From the NCBI GenBank assembly GCA_030148065.1, contig JASBUC010000041.1:1-64000 (forward strand): 64,000 nt of DNA, given 5' to 3'. Each line of letters begins with the position of its first letter. Position 1 is the stretch's first letter. The notes under the pieces are model-generated. The model did no database searches, was not told the DNA's origin, and saw only the letters and a list, made by a program, of their open reading frames with translations. Of this stretch, positions 18,144 through 26,729 are shown one piece after another. Source of the stretch: Legionellaceae bacterium (GTDB lineage: Bacteria > Pseudomonadota > Gammaproteobacteria > Legionellales > Legionellaceae). The translations under genes and the position numbers were made by a program.

Positions 18144-21100
18144 TATTTAGCTAACCATACTTTTATCATTGAGATAAGTTGATCGACATCAATGGGTTTT
18201 GCAATATAGTCATTAGCACCTGACTTAATGCATTTTTCTTTATCCCCTGCCATCGCTTTTGCCGTTAAGGCAATAATTGGCAAATCTTCAAACCGTTTAT
18301 CCTCCCTAATTTTTTCAATTGCTGTATTTCCATCCATTACAGGCATCATTATGTCCATTAGCACAATATCAACATTTGTTTCTTCATCAAGCTTACGAAT
18401 TGCTTGCTCCCCATTTGACGCTATCACAACTTCTAAAGAACAGTCCTCAAGTTCACTAGAAAGTGCAAACACATTTCTCATGTCATCATCAACTAATAAT
18501 ACTTTTTTATTTTTTAGTATTTCATTACCACTGTGCATCATTCTCACGACTTTTTGAGATGGAACCGATATTTCTTTTTCGATGCTGTGTAAAAACAAGG
18601 TTACTTCATCGAGCAACCTATTAGACGAACTCCCACCTTTAAGTACGATGCTAGATGAATATTTTTGTAACTCAGCATCCTCTTCTTGTGTTAACTCTCG
18701 TCCTGTATAGATAACCACTGGAGGAATTTTATCTAAACACTTATCGAGTTTTTTTAATACCTCTAGACCAGGAATGTCTGGCAGCTTAAGATCTAGAATG
18801 ATGCAATCAATTTGATTGCTTTTTGCATATTCAATTGCCGCTTGTCCTGTTTCAACCGTATGAATATTAATTGGCTCATTTTCGATTAATTCATATATCG
18901 CTTGTTGATTTGATTTATTATCTTCAACCACTAGTACATTTTTTATTTCATCTTGGTGGGCACTTTTAAACTGCTCAAAGACATCGGCTAGTGTTTCTTC
19001 AGTTGCTGGTTTTTTTAAGAATCCTATAGCCCCACGCGCTTTAATTTCCTCACTTTCTTCGCGTGCTGAAATTACATGCACTGGAATATCACGCGTTCTC
19101 AAATTGTCTTTTAAATGTTCCAGTACTTTTATACCATCAATATCTGGCAAACCCAGATCAAGTATTATGGCATCAGGGAGCTCTTCTTCAGCAAGCTCTA
19201 TGGCCTCCTTGCCGGTGGTTGCTTCATAGACAAGATAGCCATATTCTTTTGAAAAGTCGCTAATGATTTCAATGAAATCTTTATCATCTTCAACAATCAA
19301 AATTTTAGGTTTGCTTCTCTTAGTCTTGCTATGTTTGGCTGGTGTTACATTATGTTTTTTAGAATACTCAATAACTACTTCTTTGTTTTTTGCTGCACTC
19401 CTACTCTGGTTGACATCTATATTTAAAGGTAAAATTAAGGAAAATATACTCCCATTTCCCTCTTCGCTATCAACTGTTATTTGACCACCTAATAACTCTG
19501 TCATCGCTCTAGAAATAGCTAGTCCCAATCCCGTGCCACCAAATTTTCGGCTAGTTGAGCCTTCTGCCTGCTGAAAGGCCTCAAAGATGATTCGCTGTTT
19601 GTCCTTTGAAATTCCTATGCCACTGTCACTGACAGTAAACTGTATAAAATCACCCTTTTTATCTTTTAATTCAAAAGGAAGGGAGGATAGCTTAGCCTTG
19701 GCAACACTAAGACCAACTTTACCACTTTCCGTAAACTTAAAGGCATTTGACATAAAGTTTCGTATGATTTGAATGATTCTTTGCTCATCTGACTCAATGC
19801 TTTGAGGAAGATTTCTGGAAATATTTACCTCAAACTCCAACCCTTTTTCCTGAGCCACTGGTTCAAATTGATTTTTGAGATCATTACATATTTTACTAAT
19901 CCTACAAGGTGTGATTTCTATTTGTAATTTTCCTGCTTCTACTTTGGATAAATCAAGAATGTCATTAATTAAATTAAGTAGTTCGTGCCCCCCTTTATTT
20001 ATAATTTCAGCAGACTTCACTTGCTTGTCTGTTAAGTTTCCATCACGGTTTACGGCAAGTTTTTTGGAGAGAATTAATAGTGAATTTAGCGGTGTTCTTA
20101 GTTCGTGAGACATATTAGCTAAAAATTCAGATTTATATTTACTAGACATTGCTAAGTCTTTTGCACGTTGCTCTAAATCTTCTTTAGCCTTGTTTAATTC
20201 ATCTTTTTGCTGCTCTAAACGCTCTGTCTTCTCTTCAAGTTCTTCATTAATAACTTGTAATTCTTCAGTCTGAGTTCTTAATTTTTCTTCAGACTCTTTC
20301 AGGGCAGATGCTTGTGACTCTAGCTCTTCGTTGGTTGCTTTTAATTCTGCCTGTTGCTCTTGCATTTGCTCACCCAGTGCTTGCGAGGTGGCAAGCAAGT
20401 CTTCTGTTTTTATTTTAGAGAGGAGATTACTTAGAATAACGCTCGTGCTTTTTATCAAGCTTTCAATCATTATTTCATGATGTTTTGAGATTTTTTCAAG
20501 CGTTGCAATCTCTATTACCATCTCAACTTTCCCTTCAATAACGATTGGCACTAACATTATGTTTTTAGGTGTGGCGCTTCCTGAACCTGATTGTACTGCA
20601 ATGTAGTCTTTAGGTGGGGAGGATATGATCATTGGCTTTTTCTCTAATGCACACTGCCCAACCAACCCTTCCCCTATGCCAAAACGATTTTCGCACCCTT
20701 TTCGTTTCTTATAAGCAAAGGATGCCAATAGTTTAAAATTTGGTTCGCCGTCTCTGCTTTCTTCTCTCGAGTAAAGCACGCCAAGTTGTGCATCTATGGC
20801 AAGGCAAATTTCTTTCACCAGTGTTACTGAAAATTCTTTCACACTTCGCTCTTTCTGAAGTTTCTTCGATATTTCTGATTGTGTTCCTTTTATCCAGTCT
20901 TCGTTTTCTAGTTTTCTCTTTTCCCCAAGTAATTCTTCTGTATTTTTCTTTAATGAGTTGGTCATTTTTTTTAAAGCAACTCCTAAATAGTCTTCCTCGT
21001 TTTGTACATCTATTTCTACATCAAGATTTCCCTCTGATATTTTTTCAGCAATACTAGCAGATTGTTTTATTTGTCCTTCTATGATCCTAGTAATAATTCT

Positions 21101-22615
21101 AGATAAAAACAGCGATAGGAATATAACAAGTAAGGTACCAAAGACAATGGTCCAGTTTGATTTTTCTGTATCACTCTTGGCAGTTTCCTGCCTTTTAATC
21201 ATCAAGTTTCGTTCAATTTTCTTAAACTCTTCTATTGTTTCTCTAATTTTGTCGATGATCTCTTTACCTGTTTCCTTTTCAACTAACGACATAACTGTTG
21301 CCATAGATGTCGAAGTAATATTTACTTCTTTTCTAGCGGCAATCTCTGGTTTGGCAACACTACTTTCCCAACTCTCAGACAGCTCACTGACATTTTTTAC
21401 CAGGCGTCGCGCTAAGTGCGGATTAAATGAACTATCAATTAATGTTTTTAGGGCAAAAATGTTTTCTTTAAATTTTACTATCCCTAGATAGTAGGGCTCC
21501 AAAAATTTTCGATCTCCTGTAATTAAAAACCCCCTTAAACCTGTCTCACTATTTACAATACTATTGCTAACGGCTAACAACAGTGCTTCTCCTTGTACGT
21601 TGTCAGCTTTTGCAAAATAATTTTTCATTCGATTTAATACTTTTCTAATTTCATCGATAATTTTTTTCCCCTCGCCTTTCTTAGTTAAAGCGATGATTTG
21701 CGATTTTTTTAAAGCATCCCCTTCTGAGTGTTTTTTAAGATCTATTCTTGCTTCTGCAATCTCTCGCGTCCATTTTTCTTGTAGACGCATTACCGTATTT
21801 AGATCACTTTCCATTAAATCAATATCATAGGCATTATCAATTAAATTATAGAGTTTAGCAGTGTTTTTTTTAAGCGATAATAAACCCTGATGATAGGGCT
21901 CTAAGAAGTTATCTCTTCCTGTGATTAAATAGCCTCGTTGCCCTGTTTCTTGGTCGACTAAGTCTTTGGCGATGGCCGCGACTAAGATTCTTGCTGTTTG
22001 ATTATCTGATTTTTTAAATAATGTATCGAGTCTTGTTAAAATTAATCGAATTTGATCAAATATTTTTTTTCCTTTTTCTTTTCTTATTTCTTCCTGCAAA
22101 TAAGCTAAGTCTTTGCTGCCCTTTTTAACTTGTTGTCTTGCTTCTATTTCAACGCCACCAGCCTCTTTTAACCACTGTTGAATCAAGGCTTCAATCTCAC
22201 CCAAACGTGCTACTTGAGGGGGGTTGTCCGAGACCGTTTCTTTTAATTTATTTATTTTTTCTTTAAGCTCTGACTTGGCGAGATTATATGGCTCTAGAAA
22301 ATTTTCATTGCCTGTAATTAGAAAGCCCCGCTCACCTGTTTCTAAATCCAGCACTAGCTTTTCAATAGTAGCTGCCTGCTCCAACACACTGTAGGTATGC
22401 GTGACCCATCGATTGTTCACTTCTAAGTCTTTGACCGCGCCAAAGCTTAGAAAGCCCAGAATAGCAACCAAAATCAAGGGGATGGTTGTGACCACCATCA
22501 TTTTGGCTGACAGTGTCATGTTTGAAAAATTAAGTTTATTTCTCAATGGCTCTCTCCTTGACCATTTTCTCTTGGCGTTCTTCGTGCAGACTATGTTTGC
22601 CACTGCATTTTTCAT
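18143..22615 (-). CDS. hybrid sensor histidine kinase: triple CHASE3, HAMP, GAF, kinase, three receivers (1490 aa)
   Basis: Membrane helix 1 is at about 42-60 and helix 2 at about 488-508. The region between them holds three tandem CHASE3-like modules, each with the phrase ETGxRGFLITG/ETGxRGYLITG then FLEPY (about 93-110, 223-241, 357-375). HAMP follows (about 510-560), then GAF (about 590-730), a long coiled coil (740-825), HisKA with His837 in FLANMSHELRTPLNS, and an ATPase domain with NAFKFT and GGTGLGLAIS. Three receivers carry phosphoacceptors Asp1153, Asp1275 and Asp1421. The second receiver lacks the usual KP pair (LKGG). It is an inner-membrane sensor and first gene of the operon, likely driving the two GGDEF/EAL regulators. 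A Met at residue 33 is an alternative start. Confidence 0.93.
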   Translation of the reverse strand: MKNAVANIVCTKNAKRKWSRREPLRNKLNFSNMTLSAKMMVVTTIPLILVAILGFLSFGAVKDLEVNNRWVTHTYSVLEQAATIEKLVLDLETGERGFLITGNENFLEPYNLAKSELKEKINKLKETVSDNPPQVARLGEIEALIQQWLKEAGGVEIEARQQVKKGSKDLAYLQEEIRKEKGKKIFDQIRLILTRLDTLFKKSDNQTARILVAAIAKDLVDQETGQRGYLITGRDNFLEPYHQGLLSLKKNTAKLYNLIDNAYDIDLMESDLNTVMRLQEKWTREIAEARIDLKKHSEGDALKKSQIIALTKKGEGKKIIDEIRKVLNRMKNYFAKADNVQGEALLLAVSNSIVNSETGLRGFLITGDRKFLEPYYLGIVKFKENIFALKTLIDSSFNPHLARRLVKNVSELSESWESSVAKPEIAARKEVNITSTSMATVMSLVEKETGKEIIDKIRETIEEFKKIERNLMIKRQETAKSDTEKSNWTIVFGTLLVIFLSLFLSRIITRIIEGQIKQSASIAEKISEGNLDVEIDVQNEEDYLGVALKKMTNSLKKNTEELLGEKRKLENEDWIKGTQSEISKKLQKERSVKEFSVTLVKEICLAIDAQLGVLYSREESRDGEPNFKLLASFAYKKRKGCENRFGIGEGLVGQCALEKKPMIISSPPKDYIAVQSGSGSATPKNIMLVPIVIEGKVEMVIEIATLEKISKHHEIMIESLIKSTSVILSNLLSKIKTEDLLATSQALGEQMQEQQAELKATNEELESQASALKESEEKLRTQTEELQVINEELEEKTERLEQQKDELNKAKEDLEQRAKDLAMSSKYKSEFLANMSHELRTPLNSLLILSKKLAVNRDGNLTDKQVKSAEIINKGGHELLNLINDILDLSKVEAGKLQIEITPCRISKICNDLKNQFEPVAQEKGLEFEVNISRNLPQSIESDEQRIIQIIRNFMSNAFKFTESGKVGLSVAKAKLSSLPFELKDKKGDFIQFTVSDSGIGISKDKQRIIFEAFQQAEGSTSRKFGGTGLGLAISRAMTELLGGQITVDSEEGNGSIFSLILPLNIDVNQSRSAAKNKEVVIEYSKKHNVTPAKHSKTKRSKPKILIVEDDKDFIEIISDFSKEYGYLVYEATTGKEAIELAEEELPDAIILDLGLPDIDGIKVLEHLKDNLRTRDIPVHVISAREESEEIKARGAIGFLKKPATEETLADVFEQFKSAHQDEIKNVLVVEDNKSNQQAIYELIENEPINIHTVETGQAAIEYAKSNQIDCIILDLKLPDIPGLEVLKKLDKCLDKIPPVVIYTGRELTQEEDAELQKYSSSIVLKGGSSSNRLLDEVTLFLHSIEKEISVPSQKVVRMMHSGNEILKNKKVLLVDDDMRNVFALSSELEDCSLEVVIASNGEQAIRKLDEETNVDIVLMDIMMPVMDGNTAIEKIREDKRFEDLPIIALTAKAMAGDKEKCIKSGANDYIAKPIDVDQLISMIKVWLAK

Positions 22616-22725
22616 ACCAGCATTTTAGACAAACAAGTGCGCAGGCGGACTATAATTATAGCACTTTCTCTTTGTGTCTTTTTATCGGGCTTATGAGAGA
22701 AAACTTAAAGGTCAGGGGGTATAGT

Positions 22726-24489
22726 TTAACTACCGACACAATGATGGCAGCGAAACAGCCCATTAGGATCAATCTTTTTCTTAATTGCTAACAGTTTTGG
22801 ATAATTGCTTCCCCAAAAGCTTTCCTGCCAATTTTTTTGGAAATAATCGGCCTCATTGGCATAGGTACCGGCTTTGGGTGCAAGAGATTTAATTTGTGCC
22901 ATGGCCTTATTGATGGCGTGTACCTCGTGTTGAGCCTTATTAATATTCAGAGCATACTCATTGTAGCCTGGTATAATTTTATCCGTACCAGCACTCATAA
23001 TCAGCAATCCGCTTGCCTGATAGACACCTGGGTGAGTCGAGGTTTGCCGGCTCAAAGCAATGGCCTCACTTGATGCGCCAGCAAGTCCCTTTTGAATATG
23101 GAAGGCAAAAGGATGCTCTTTAGAAACTTTGACAAAGGTTGCTGCAGTGTTTGCGAGATTTTCGTCCTTAAACAAAGATTCTGGTAACCACCAAGACTGA
23201 TAGGTATACCAAAATGTTGACACTTCGCCACTATTTGGTTGCCACCAATATTCATTTTGAGCAGCACCTTTCGCCTTATTCTTAACCACCAAGTCAGGAA
23301 AATGTGTGTTCATGTAGTGATAATCCCACATCTTTTTTGATGGGATCATTGTGATGTTTTGACTCATTTGGTATTCCTTCGGTGTTTTATCAACAAAGTC
23401 TTTTAAACTTTTCCACACAGCGGTGATGTCTTCCTTTGTTAGGCCCTGAGAGAGAAGAAACCATTGGATTTTTTTGTCACTAAAACTGATGTTTTCACCC
23501 CAATGTTCGTTGTTTAATCTTTCCTGAAAGAAGCTTAAAACTTGTTTAACCAATGAACTATAGCCTTCTTCAGTATGCGCTTTTATTTCACCTCGCACTA
23601 AGGCAAACTCTTTGGGTAATGGATGGGTTCGAAGACTCATCTCTGTCACGACCCCAAAGGTGCCACCGCCCCCACCTCGCACAGCCCAAAATAGTTCTTT
23701 GTTTTGATAAGGATTGGCAATCAACGTTTCTCCTGTTGCGGTGACGATTTTAAGCTCTAAAACACCAGCAGCCCCTGTGCCAAATTTTTTTGACCAAGAG
23801 CCAAAGCCACCTCCTTGAGTAAAGCCACCAATGGCTCCTACGGAAGTACAGCCGCCTCCTTGTACGTAGCGTTGGTTCTCTGTTGTTACTTTATTGTAGA
23901 CCTCTAACCATCGCTCTCCAGCACCAACGATGATGGCTTTAACAGGGGTTGTTTGACTCGGCGCCCCTTGAGGTATGAATGATTCTTGGTACTCTAGTTT
24001 TCGAATAGGTCTTACCCAAATTAGTAGAGAGTCTTTTGCCACATTACGTCCTAAATAATCGTGGCCAGCACCCTTAACGACCACTTTTAAATGATGCTTT
24101 TTAGCAAAACTTATGGCGTAGGAAACATCCTCAGAGCTTTCAGCCAAGACAGCGTATTGGCTAGCAACACTCTCCCAAGCTCCTAACCAACCTTGACTTT
24201 GGGTATCTCCTGGGTTGCTCTGTAAGAAGAAGGGGTTCTTTATGTCTTGGAGCGCTCTTTTGCAGGCATGGCTTTTCGGCTTTTGGCTGCACACTTTGGT
24301 GCTCTCAACAGGCTCAACCAGTCGCCCTCCCACTTGGGCCTTTAGTTTTTGCCACTCTTTCGTACTTGGCCAACATGGATCTGAGGGTTGACAAAAAGTG
24401 TCCTTGGCTGAAAAGCCCTTACTAGTAACACAAAGAATGCACATAAGTCCCACAAGGCTTGTCAACCTTTTCTTTATTCCGAAGCTCAT
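22726..24489 (-). CDS. exported FAD-binding oxidoreductase, BBE type (587 aa)
   Basis: This belongs to the FAD_binding_4 plus BBE family (berberine-bridge-like oxidases), which oxidise sugars, alcohols or alkaloids with oxygen. GAGHDYLGRN carries the histidine, and GGGCTSVGAIGG the cysteine, that together attach FAD bicovalently in this family. VRGGGGGTFGVVTE and the C-terminal NxxDYFQKNW...IDPNGLF are the BBE landmarks. A signal peptide (KKRLTSLVGLMCILCVTSKGFSA) predicts export. I chose ATG 24489, with GAGAGGAAG upstream, over an in-frame TTG at 24510. Several cysteines in the mature N-terminus (CQPSDPCWPS) may form disulfides. Substrate unknown. Confidence 0.88.
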   Translation of the reverse strand: MSFGIKKRLTSLVGLMCILCVTSKGFSAKDTFCQPSDPCWPSTKEWQKLKAQVGGRLVEPVESTKVCSQKPKSHACKRALQDIKNPFFLQSNPGDTQSQGWLGAWESVASQYAVLAESSEDVSYAISFAKKHHLKVVVKGAGHDYLGRNVAKDSLLIWVRPIRKLEYQESFIPQGAPSQTTPVKAIIVGAGERWLEVYNKVTTENQRYVQGGGCTSVGAIGGFTQGGGFGSWSKKFGTGAAGVLELKIVTATGETLIANPYQNKELFWAVRGGGGGTFGVVTEMSLRTHPLPKEFALVRGEIKAHTEEGYSSLVKQVLSFFQERLNNEHWGENISFSDKKIQWFLLSQGLTKEDITAVWKSLKDFVDKTPKEYQMSQNITMIPSKKMWDYHYMNTHFPDLVVKNKAKGAAQNEYWWQPNSGEVSTFWYTYQSWWLPESLFKDENLANTAATFVKVSKEHPFAFHIQKGLAGASSEAIALSRQTSTHPGVYQASGLLIMSAGTDKIIPGYNEYALNINKAQHEVHAINKAMAQIKSLAPKAGTYANEADYFQKNWQESFWGSNYPKLLAIKKKIDPNGLFRCHHCVGS

Positions 24490-24563
24490 GATTCTCTTCC
24501 TCTCTTGCAACCCTCTCTCCCCTTAAAAGAACCTATGTCCGTGATACTCATCTTGTGGGTATT

Positions 24564-25010
24564 TCATCTTTTCACCATTTTGATGTGCATAATACCAGCA
24601 TCATCATACGGCTTGCCTACGCCTTCAAACCCAAACGATTGATAAAAGGCCTCAAGTTGTAACTGAGCGCCAATACTAATAGGCACAAGCGGATAATGTT
24701 TTTCTAGGTAAGAAAGACACTCTTCTAACAAGCCTCTGCCAAGCTTCTGGCCTCTTATAGATTGCCTAGTAATCACCCTCTCAATGGTCACAGCCTGCTC
24801 AATCTCCCGAATCCTCGCATAGGCAACCAGTTTACCGTTTTGCAAACCTTGACAGTGCATAGCCATTTGATCGCACCCATCAAGATCTTGGTACAAGCAT
24901 TGCTGCTCAAGCTGAAACACTGCTTCTCGTAGTTGTAAAATCTGATATAGATCCTCATGGCTTAAGTCTAAAAACGTCTGCCATTGCCATGAAATGTTAG
25001 CCTGACTCAT
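24564..25010 (-). CDS. elaA: GNAT acetyltransferase, ElaA family (148 aa)
   Basis: ISWQWQTFLDLSHEDLYQILQLREAVFQLEQ, split as W-x-W-x3-F-x2-L then LxxLxxLRxxVFxxEQ, is the ElaA opening. LDGCDQMAMHC, ARIREIEQAVTIERVI and RGQKLGRGLLEECL (acetyl-CoA P-loop R/Q-x-x-G-x-G/R) follow, with FYQSFGFEGVGKPYDDAGIMH at the end in pieces typical of ElaA. Family members acetylate small molecules or proteins; the substrate is unknown. It overlaps the permease gene by four bases (ATGA), so it is translationally coupled to it. Length is normal. Confidence 0.88.
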   Translation of the reverse strand: MSQANISWQWQTFLDLSHEDLYQILQLREAVFQLEQQCLYQDLDGCDQMAMHCQGLQNGKLVAYARIREIEQAVTIERVITRQSIRGQKLGRGLLEECLSYLEKHYPLVPISIGAQLQLEAFYQSFGFEGVGKPYDDAGIMHIKMVKR

Positions 25011-26551
25011 GAGTTTAACTCCCTAAAACGCCTTCTACCTGATGCAAGCGCTAGCACATAGACAATTAGAGTAATCATCGACAGCGCGCTGTATTGCTGA
25101 TGCAGTGTCAAGGTGCCATTGCCACCAAAGTTTCCAAAATGGGCAACGCTCGCGAGCATAAATACATAAGCTAAAATCCACCAACTGCTCTTGAATTCCA
25201 GAAATCGATCTGACGCATCAATTTTCAGAAACAAGCACCAAGCATAAAACACCAAGGCTAAGATACACACCAGATACACCGTTTCAGCCCCTGACCAAAA
25301 AATAATTCGGTTGGTTGAAAGAAGTGCGAAAAAAGCAACAATATGAGCGGCTTTTACCCGGAAGGGTCTGTGCAAGTGTTTATGGGTTAACCTCATTGTG
25401 CCCATGGAAATTGGACCGATACTGTAGACAAAGGCAATCATTGAGACCAGTAAGGCGATTAATCTATCCCAACCAGGCAGTGGAATGAGCAACATTAGAC
25501 CTATGACAAAGTTAACAAATACCGCTCTTACTGGGATCCCCCCATGCAATGCCATTAAACTCTTGGGGAGGAGCTTATCCTCTGATAAAGCATATAAGGT
25601 TCTAGCACTCCCTGATAGGCTGATGAGACCTGCGACAAAGGGAGATAAGCAAGAGGCTATTGCAATAAAAGGGATGAAACTGTGAATCTTTAATTGCTCA
25701 AGTAATACTAGAAAAGGGCCCCGTTCTGCTGCAATGTCCACAGGCTGCCATCCTAGGGCGAGTTCTGCTGGATTAAACGCACCAATAAAGCTCACTTGTA
25801 GCATTAAATACAAAATGCTGGTCAATAAACAAGTACCCAGTAGCGCCAAAGGGATGGCTTTTTGTGGGTTTTCAACTTCGCCTGCTAACTGTAGGGCATT
25901 GCTAAACCCCGTGTATGCAAAAATTACCCCGCCTAATGGCAAGGCTTCCATGACGTGTTTCATAATTTCTATCTTACTAAGTGTGCTCAAAGAAAAGTTT
26001 GACCAATGAAAAGCCGAGCCCACCAACACAAACACCAAACACAACGGAATCGCAATTTTAACGATGACTAACACATTGGACACTTTTGCAAACCACTGTA
26101 ATGCTAAAATGTTTATCATCACCATTAGTAATAACACGCCTGCCGCAACGACAAGTCCAAAATTACTCAAGGCAAAGCCACCAAGTTCATTACTGCCCAA
26201 CCTCGGCCAAAAATTTGCGGCATATTGCATGATGGCAGAGGTTTCAATTGGCGGAAGTGACAACATCCCCAGCCATAAAAATAAACCGTAAATGCCGCCG
26301 ATCAAGGGACCATGCGTTCGTCGACTAAAACGCGTCATCGAGCCAGGCTCAGGATGTAACACTGCAAGCTCGATGAAACAAAGCATGATCAATGCCATAA
26401 TAAAGGCGCCAATTATCCAGACAAATGGTGCATAACTCCCAGCATATTTAGCCGTATAGTAAGGAGCAAATAACCAGCCTGAGCCAACAGTGCTCCCAAA
26501 AGTTATTACGAGTAACTGCGTAGGCGTTATTTTCCGATGTAACTGACTCAT
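25007..26551 (-). CDS. APC-family amino acid permease (514 aa)
   Basis: ITPTQLLVITFGSTVGSGWLFAPYY is the APC superfamily helix-1 signature (GSxxGSGW). About 12 to 13 hydrophobic segments follow, including GFSNALQLAGEVENPQKAIPLALLG in pieces, the conserved helix-6 region with a GE pair before NPQ. The protein is an inner-membrane transporter for amino acids or amines; the substrate cannot be told. The C-terminus adds one or two extra helices. It is the first gene of a two-gene unit with the acetyltransferase. Confidence 0.88.
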   Translation of the reverse strand: MSQLHRKITPTQLLVITFGSTVGSGWLFAPYYTAKYAGSYAPFVWIIGAFIMALIMLCFIELAVLHPEPGSMTRFSRRTHGPLIGGIYGLFLWLGMLSLPPIETSAIMQYAANFWPRLGSNELGGFALSNFGLVVAAGVLLLMVMINILALQWFAKVSNVLVIVKIAIPLCLVFVLVGSAFHWSNFSLSTLSKIEIMKHVMEALPLGGVIFAYTGFSNALQLAGEVENPQKAIPLALLGTCLLTSILYLMLQVSFIGAFNPAELALGWQPVDIAAERGPFLVLLEQLKIHSFIPFIAIASCLSPFVAGLISLSGSARTLYALSEDKLLPKSLMALHGGIPVRAVFVNFVIGLMLLIPLPGWDRLIALLVSMIAFVYSIGPISMGTMRLTHKHLHRPFRVKAAHIVAFFALLSTNRIIFWSGAETVYLVCILALVFYAWCLFLKIDASDRFLEFKSSWWILAYVFMLASVAHFGNFGGNGTLTLHQQYSALSMITLIVYVLALASGRRRFRELNS

Positions 26552-26729
26552 CCCTATGCCTTAAAGAAATTTTTATAAGACAACGATAACTGAAATGGCG
26601 TCAACAACCAACATCTCCCCCTGAAATGAACAAGCGTCAACTCAAAAACGTCTGTCCTTTCTGCAAGTAACCTGCCAATTGACTTCTAACTGCGATACCA
26701 TCCATATTTTTACAAAAAGAGGACAGGCT

